Shown piece by piece: positions 57,800 through 64,000 of a DNA stretch of 64,000 nt. Below the pieces are notes generated by a model. The model saw nothing but the letters and a program-made list of their open reading frames with translations, was not told where the DNA came from and ran no database searches. A program made the translations under genes and the position numbers. How positions within the stretch are numbered: position 1 is the stretch's first letter; every line of letters begins with the position of its first letter. Origin of the DNA: Panopea generosa. Lineage: Eukaryota; Mollusca; Bivalvia; Adapedonta; Hiatellidae. The stretch is taken from NCBI GenBank assembly GCA_029582155.1, contig CM055898.1, positions 28,206,745-28,270,744 on the forward strand, read 5' to 3'.

Positions 57800-60700
57800 A
57801 GCTGCTATTGCTTATACGATTTTGCGTTTTCTCATTCACTTTGATGTTCAGCGATGTGAAACTATATGTATAAAAAACATAAGACAAAATAAAGTATTAA
57901 TTAACAAATACATTATATGATTTAGAATATAAGAATCTTACATGTGTTTGAGGTTTGTATAGAAAAATCCGTCCGGAGGAATAACAGTTTTGGCAGGAAC
58001 GAGACTCTGCCGAGTTTCCCGCTGAATAGAAGTGTACTTTGACAAATAGCAAAATAAATATGCAAATTGTTTCGTTGACAAAGTGTATTATTCAAGTCCA
58101 TAAACATGCAAACTGACGTTATAAAACCTTATACGAATATGCCATAGAAACTCAATAAAAGTAAATAGAAATAAAACTGCCTCAATGGAATCCACATAAA
58201 TCATACGAAGAACAATAATTTGGTATAATGACATCTGAACAGTCAATAAAAGTGCACTTTGAAGTCCTGACATATTGTTCTTACTTCGCTTTACGAATAT
58301 ACGTCAAATATTGGATCAAGAAGAAGGGTCTAGCGGGGTTACCTTTCTGATTGTCAACACAAAACTACAGCAAAGAGGAATCTTAATTTCATATCATTGA
58401 AATAAGTAATAGAGAAGCTGATTTTGTCTCAAATAAAATCGGATAGAAATACAAAATAATTTATTGAGATTTTTCTGCTGCAACGTTTAAAAAATATGTC
58501 CTAAAACTAAATGACTGGCTACTCGATCTAAATACGGTTTACGTTTACATCCATCTTCCAGAAAAAAAATTATTTTATCTATTACTAAGTCTTAGTCTTT
58601 TATGATCCCTCGAGTTTAAAGTTCTCATAAGACATTATTGCATCCAATGCGATTCTCTACGGAATAGTCATACTGCATTTGAGTGCTTTAAAGTGCATTT
58701 CACTTGCAGTTACTAAGTTTATCAACTGTACCGTTAAATCCTTCAAGCCTTGGAGACAAGTGATATGTCATATTTTTTTTTTTACTGAACCGAGTTTTCA
58801 GTTGCCTAAACATGACTTAAGTAAGGACGCAGCTCACATACGGTCCATATTATCGTGAATAATTACCATTTCGTCACCCATTTACATTTGTTAATGTCAT
58901 ACCAATACATGTCACATTGTGAGTGTGTTCTTATTGCACTTATATTTTATTTTCATATATAAAAATAATTACAAAAACGTCGTTTTATTTAACATAATTT
59001 AGATGAACGGTAACAGAATTGAACATAATGTATTATACGTGTTCTGTTACAATACTCTCACATACTCAAAGTTTCGGAAAAGTAAATCTAATTATGTATA
59101 ACATTAATGTATTCTCTACAGAGTCAAATTAGTTTTGACCTAGATCCAGTCATAGACCACGCAAATCTCTTGACAAAATAATGACAAAACGAAAATACAC
59201 TACATCCGACCATGATAATAGCATTGATGCTCAATGACAAATTGTCCTTTGAGGATTACATCGCAAATGACATACACAGCTGGAATTCAAATTAGGAAAA
59301 GAATGAAAGTAAAGTAGGAGTCACAAAGTTTTAATTTTAATCATAACAGACAAAGAAAATTATTAGTTGCCTCATATATTTTATGAAAGTGCAATATTGT
59401 GATTTTGTTGGAAGATAATTGAAAAGTATGTCTGTATTACTGTTTGTACACCAAAAGACTTTAGAAACGCAACACTGAGAAAACACCCATTAAACATTGA
59501 ATTCTTTATTAATTTTTTAAAATATGTATTGTATTTATAATTTAATATATTTTTACTTTTCCTGGAAATTTTCATTAAAATCTATTGCGGTTATCACTTA
59601 TTTATATTCATCTGATACATACAACCCCGTTACCTAAATCACAAAATCAGTGTCTTGTATAGCCTCTTTATGCACCGAAGCACATGCGACAGCGACTTCT
59701 CAATGAATGGAAATTATTTGAAATCCGGCTTGTGGTAGGTTGTTCCGCTTTTGAACAAAAGCGATTGAGTAGTAATTAAACGCTGATTTCAATAATTTTA
59801 TTACGAAAAAAAAATAACATAGAACAGAAAACTGAATATCAAAATACAGATAAATATATACTCTAAACAAATTTATACAGACAATAAAAATGTGTCGTTT
59901 TTGTGAATTGTGGTAACGGGAGTTGTATGTTTCAAATTAATAACAAGAAGGATAATCGCAGAATATTTGATGAAACTTTCTAGAAAAGCTCGACAAATGT
60001 TACATTATAAAATTAAATAAATTTCAATGATTAGACGTTTTAAAAGTGATCGGTATACAAGCTAGTGGTGACATCAATTGAAATTATTCCTAAGCGCGAT
60101 TGGTATGCAAGATAAACAACCATTTGTGTTTAGGGGGATGGTTACGGATAGTAACTTCTTTTCCTTCAGATAACGACTTTCGTGGTAATACGGCAAAGCA
60201 TCGTTCCATCAAATCAATTTTCCATTAGGACGAATATTTTTTCGGCCCTCAAACAAGCCAAAGAACCTTATTATCTTAATTTGCAATTCCTATATATATC
60301 GTAAAATATGCAGTTTCTCTCCACAAAGAATTACCATAGCATATTTTGATAGTTATAAAGCAACTTGACACTATCAATCAATCAAACAATTAACTCACAT
60401 CAGGCTCAGCATTGTATGCCTTTTTGTTTCATTTAAACCTGTTTAAATTGATTTGTTTTTACTTTTTGTTAATATCAAATAATTTGCTCCATTGCAAAAA
60501 AAATATTGTGACGATCTTCAAAATCAAAACAATCAATATCCCAAACTGAATTATGCAAAACTATGGTAATTTAAGAATCTTTGTTCAATACAGTTAATAG
60601 AGTTAAAGTGGTATAATTCCAAGAGATTTAAAGTGAAAAGGCAACAACATTACAGATACTGTTGGTAAGATAAGAATACGTAATATGAAAGAGATCTTGA

Positions 60701-61780
60701 TAACGTGGTTCATTGCGTGTGATTACACATATGATAAGCTTTCTGTACACTTTCTATTGTCTAATTTCTGTATTTTATCATGTTATTCCTATCACAACAA
60801 CAGTATGCTTCAGAGTTGGCCTATTCAAGAGAATTTAATTATGTGAGAGTAATCTTAGTATACATTTTTGTGGAATGTATTTAAAATAAATAATACATGC
60901 TAGAAAAAAGATATGCTTGTTTACATTTATTCCTAAAAGAAGTTCCATTAAGCATAATTTACAGTATATGCAATCATTCATACATGTTCATTACAAGACG
61001 ATGAAACTATGAATAGCATTTATACGTTTATTGCTTTGACTTTGTAGTTGTTGTTGTTGAAGGTGGTGGTGATGATGTTTTATAAATATAATCATATAAG
61101 GTGTGTCATTAGATGATCATTTCCGATCCTTGTCCCTCTTAAGATGAGGTGGTTAAAGCGAAATGAAATGTGATCAAATATAAAAAAAAATTAAATGCTA
61201 TGGATAACTTGCATGACTGCGAAGCTATGAATTACATCACATTAATTTTATTTTTTTTATTGTTTATCCATGACACTTTAAGTATATTTATGTTGTGCCT
61301 ATCACATACTAGCGTGTGTTTGGATCAACCAAATAATAAACAAATGTCCCTCGGGTCGGAATAAGATAATTTCTACGTGTGTGTCAATTCAATTAACAGA
61401 TTGCATGCAATACTTTAATTAACAAAGACATGGAACTCAATTGTAAACCAATTTTTTTTACCAATTTAGTTCACAAAATATAAGGAAGAAAACGATAAGG
61501 ATCGTTTCTTTCTTTAAATCTTAATAGGGGTGCAGTATTGAATCGATTTCTCAAAAGTTGTTTTTTATTAACTGTGATAATTTGTAAAAGGCATCCTGAA
61601 ACAGATTATTTAGATAAACAAAAAAAGCATATCAAATTATTTCAAAAATGCTTGTAACTATTTGTTAAAAGAAAATGTCGATGTTTTCATAGCATTTATG
61701 TAGCAAATGTATTAAATATCTCTCCTGCACAAACATTTTATTTGTTATTCAATATTAAAAATGAATTTAACTCCATAAAG
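57800..61780. other. Four kilobases of AT-rich sequence, nothing firm recognised
   Basis: Short open frames only. Poly-A/T runs and a short GTT/GGT run near 61046-61079 are the only structured stretches. No known repeat of this window recurs here. Confidence 0.4.
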
Positions 61781-61786
61781 ATAGTA

Positions 61787-61871
61787 TACATCGTCCCATT
61801 GATGTAATAAGGTACCAAGTGCCTTCCTATGTCATATACACTTGGTACCTTATTACTAATGGGACGATGTA
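61787..61871. repeat. Near-perfect 85 bp hairpin (MITE-like)
   Basis: The left arm TACATCGTCCCATT...TAATAAGGTACCAAGTG (61787-61821) and the right arm (61839-61871) are reverse complements except for one small indel and mismatch region. The loop is 17 bp. A single related arm occurs at 7751-7783. It could be a foldback element or the precursor-like stem of a small RNA; nothing here shows transcription. Confidence 0.85.
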
Positions 61872-61874
61872 ACT

Positions 61875-62615
61875 TTTAATGCAATTACACTGGGAAATAA
61901 ATTGCTAAACTCCATGCTTTTTGTACTAGTGCTTCGATTGGTTATCGAGAGTGAAACCTGTGAAAGCAATGACCTCTATTGATTTTTTATTCGTCTTAAT
62001 TAGCCAAATTTGATTTTCAATTTTCTATTTTTTTATTCAAAAAAATGAACCAGTATTGAGCAACAACTTGTCATAAAATGCCACTTTTGCATATTTCCTT
62101 TGCTGGTTGCCTAAGACAGGATTAAATGTGTGATCTACAAGTACTGCTTCACAACTGAAGATATGACGTGTATGCGTTCAGTATATGTTCTATTGTTAAG
62201 GATCAGCCTTACTGATGACCACGGTTGATAAACCTTGGACATTTCATCGCAGACATACCTTTGATAATTTAGTTAGTTTGTTATGTTGTTTGTTCATTAG
62301 TTCATTAGTTCATTTAGTTTTGCACCGTAATAATGTAGTTGTTAAGTTGTACTGCAGCCTCCTGTTGTTCTGGTTGAAAGGACCTCAGACGACATAACGT
62401 ACAAAATGCCGCTATGTCATTTATTTATATGAAGTTCCTAGACAACAGACGACATAAGAATTCTCATGTGCCGCCCTTTTGAGGTCAGAGAAGCGTTATG
62501 TCATTTGAAATTGACTTTTCTCTCCCCACCCCGCCAAAAGACTACTTGGTGCAACTTGGACATCATAACCTACTTTTACCTTAAAAAGCGCAACAAAACC
62601 TAGTTTTTAGTTCGA
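61875..62615. other. AT-rich sequence, nothing recognised
   Basis: ATGTCATTTA and ACGACATAA recur loosely around 62390-62510 but no clear repeat can be drawn. Confidence 0.4.
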
Positions 62616-62617
62616 AC

Positions 62618-62800
62618 TCAGTTCTCCCGGTTGGGTTCATTAAATAGCAATGTTAGGAAAGTCCAATTTGAGCACATTGATAGGTCAATTGATTCAACTG
62701 AAATTGTGTATGAGGCCACAGTTTAATAAGCGTGCAATTGCTATGAATTGTGGGACAGGCATAGAATTCCCTGTTTTTTTAATTAGGGGTTTATATACCT
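62618..62800 (+). repeat. Dispersed repeat W, copy W2
   Basis: Direct relative of 19681-19845: TTCTCCCGGTTGGGTTCATT, AATTGCTATGAATTGTGGGA, CAGGCATAGAATTCCCTG. It lacks tRNA boxes and coding potential. Confidence 0.6.
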
Positions 62801-62804
62801 GATT

Positions 62805-63185
62805 CGAAAAGTATTAGGTTCTGGAAATTATTAGCACATATAATGTTACAGCTATAATGTCATCGTTAGACCCGACCCGACTGTGCGTCAATTCAAATTG
62901 TCAACTTGGTTATTACCACATCAAGGTCGGGATCACGAATAAACTCGTATAAGTTCATATGATTCTAATTGGTTGAAAAACTGATACAATATCTATAAAT
63001 TTCAAGAAGTAATATGAATGTCAGTGACATTGTTATATATTTTATTCACGTTCCAGTCGCCTTATATACATTGATGAATTACTATATTTATTTGCGGAAA
63101 CAGACAGTTTTAATGATTAGTTTATCTACAGTGCAGTGCAGGCATGATCCTGGTTTGTTTCCTCAGGCAACTTCTTTTATTTTGG
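62805..63185. other. AT-rich sequence, nothing recognised
   Basis: No repeat or exon was recognised. Confidence 0.4.
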
Positions 63186-63190
63186 TGCGT

Positions 63191-63216
63191 GGGTAAGGTG
63201 GGGGTGTGGGGGTGGG
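63191..63216 (+). other. G-rich tract matching a quadruplex pattern
   Basis: GGG, GGGGG, GGGGG and GGG runs are separated by loops of 6, 3 and 1 bases, fitting the usual four-run rule. Function is unknown. Confidence 0.6.
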
Positions 63217-63440
63217 TCATTTCACTAGCAATACTTTTTTTATTCTACAGTACTCCATGAACTACTATCCTGCCAAAAATAGATTAAATTTCAACAAAAC
63301 AAAACAAAACAAAAACGATTTGTCGATACATCATACATTTATATCTTTACACATATCTGGACGTTCTTTGTTATCTTAGATATTTATGTGATTCATCTGG
63401 GAGACTGAACTTTTTAAAAACAATATATAATATAACTAAC

Positions 63441-64000
63441 TGACAGGAAAATGAACTAACTGTCAAAATTGGTGACAGGACAACACACTTGGTGGCACGA
63501 CAAGGCACTGACTGACACGTTGGTGACAGGACAACAGCCTGATGGCAGGATAAGGCACTAACTGACGCGTTGGTGACAGGACAACACACTTGGTGGCAGG
63601 AAAAAGCACTTACTGACGCGTTGGTGACAGGAATACACACTTGATGGCAAAACAAGGCACTAACTAGCGCGTTAGTGACAGGAAAACACACTTGATGGCA
63701 AAACAAGGCACTAACTGACCCGTTGGCGACAGGACAACACACTTGATGACAGGACAATGTACTAACTGACATGTTTGTGACAGGACAACACACTTTATTG
63801 CAGGGCAAGGCATTAACTGACACGTTGGTGACAGGACAACACACTTGATGGCAGGACAAGGCACTAACTGACACGTTGGCGACAGGAAAACACACTTGAT
63901 GGCAGGACAAAACACTAACTGACACATTGGCGACAGGACAACACACATGATGGCATGACAAAGCACTAACTGACAGGTTGGCGACAGGAAAACACACTTG
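63441..64000. repeat. 51 bp minisatellite, about 11 copies, continuing past the window
   Basis: Units read GACAGGACAACACACTTGAT, GGCAGGACAAGGCACTAACT, GACACGTTG. The 51 bp period equals 17 codons, so a minus-strand frame stays open over about 200 codons with a Cys-rich 17-residue repeat (CHQVCCPVANVSVSALS-like). One unit near 63530 is a base short and switches the frame, yet reading continues, because two frames are stop-free. Unit differences such as GTCACC/GTCGCC change the amino acid. I read it as a minisatellite, with a repetitive protein as a weaker option. Confidence 0.9.

Overview
This window looks like non-coding DNA from an animal nuclear genome, most likely a bivalve mollusc. The reasons are its AT-rich base composition, the near absence of long open frames, and many repeats of kinds known from molluscs: tRNA-derived SINEs, tandem-core elements of the 'pearl'/Helentron-associated type, and TGACCTTGACCTTTG-bearing tandem repeats. 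The assignment to Bivalvia is inference, because no conserved host gene is present to confirm it. No intact host gene was found. The best host-gene candidate is one possible first coding exon on the minus strand (22912-23055) that runs directly into a GTAAGT donor.

Layout. 0-15 kb: small transposons and SINEs, among them a TTAA-bounded repeat (195-734), a tandem-core element (3407-4885), and a 2.1 kb TTAA-bounded unit (9081-11157) that carries a 472 bp direct repeat whose two copies appear identical. 15.6-19.4 kb: a non-LTR retrotransposon on the minus strand, missing ORF1 and broken by a stop and frameshifts, with endonuclease, reverse transcriptase and C-terminal zinc-knuckle regions still legible. 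19.4-28.6 kb: dispersed small elements in both orientations, falling into families called here V, T, X and Z. 28.6-32.1 kb: a satellite of about 32 monomers of 108 bp, with a 1,079 bp (ten-monomer) block duplicated inside it. 34.4-38.8 kb: an old X-B element split by two tandem-core elements (about 170 bp and 147 bp cores). 41-43.3 kb: a 56 bp tandem repeat beside a tRNA-like sequence, and a full-length SINE with 12 bp target duplications. 43.96-49.0 kb: a second satellite of about 70 monomers of 72 bp, also with block duplications. 49-57.8 kb: degenerate tandem repeats, a decayed coding fragment, an internally deleted mariner-type transposase relic, a 5'-truncated SINE with target duplication, and a heavily decayed L1/Tx1-like LINE tail. 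58-64 kb: mostly unique AT-rich sequence, a near-perfect hairpin at 61787-61871, and a 51 bp minisatellite that runs off the window end.

The window holds no coordinated set of genes. What it offers is a record of nested transposition and satellite growth. The points most worth a second look are: a nuclear-receptor-type motif repeated in the tandem-core elements; the identical direct repeats of the X-B-X unit; the small-element families ending in TTAAAGGGA and in GTCTCACT; and block duplication of about ten monomers in two unrelated satellites. All family labels (V, T, X, B, Y, Z, S, P, U, W, R) are local names. All similarities were judged by eye, without database comparison.
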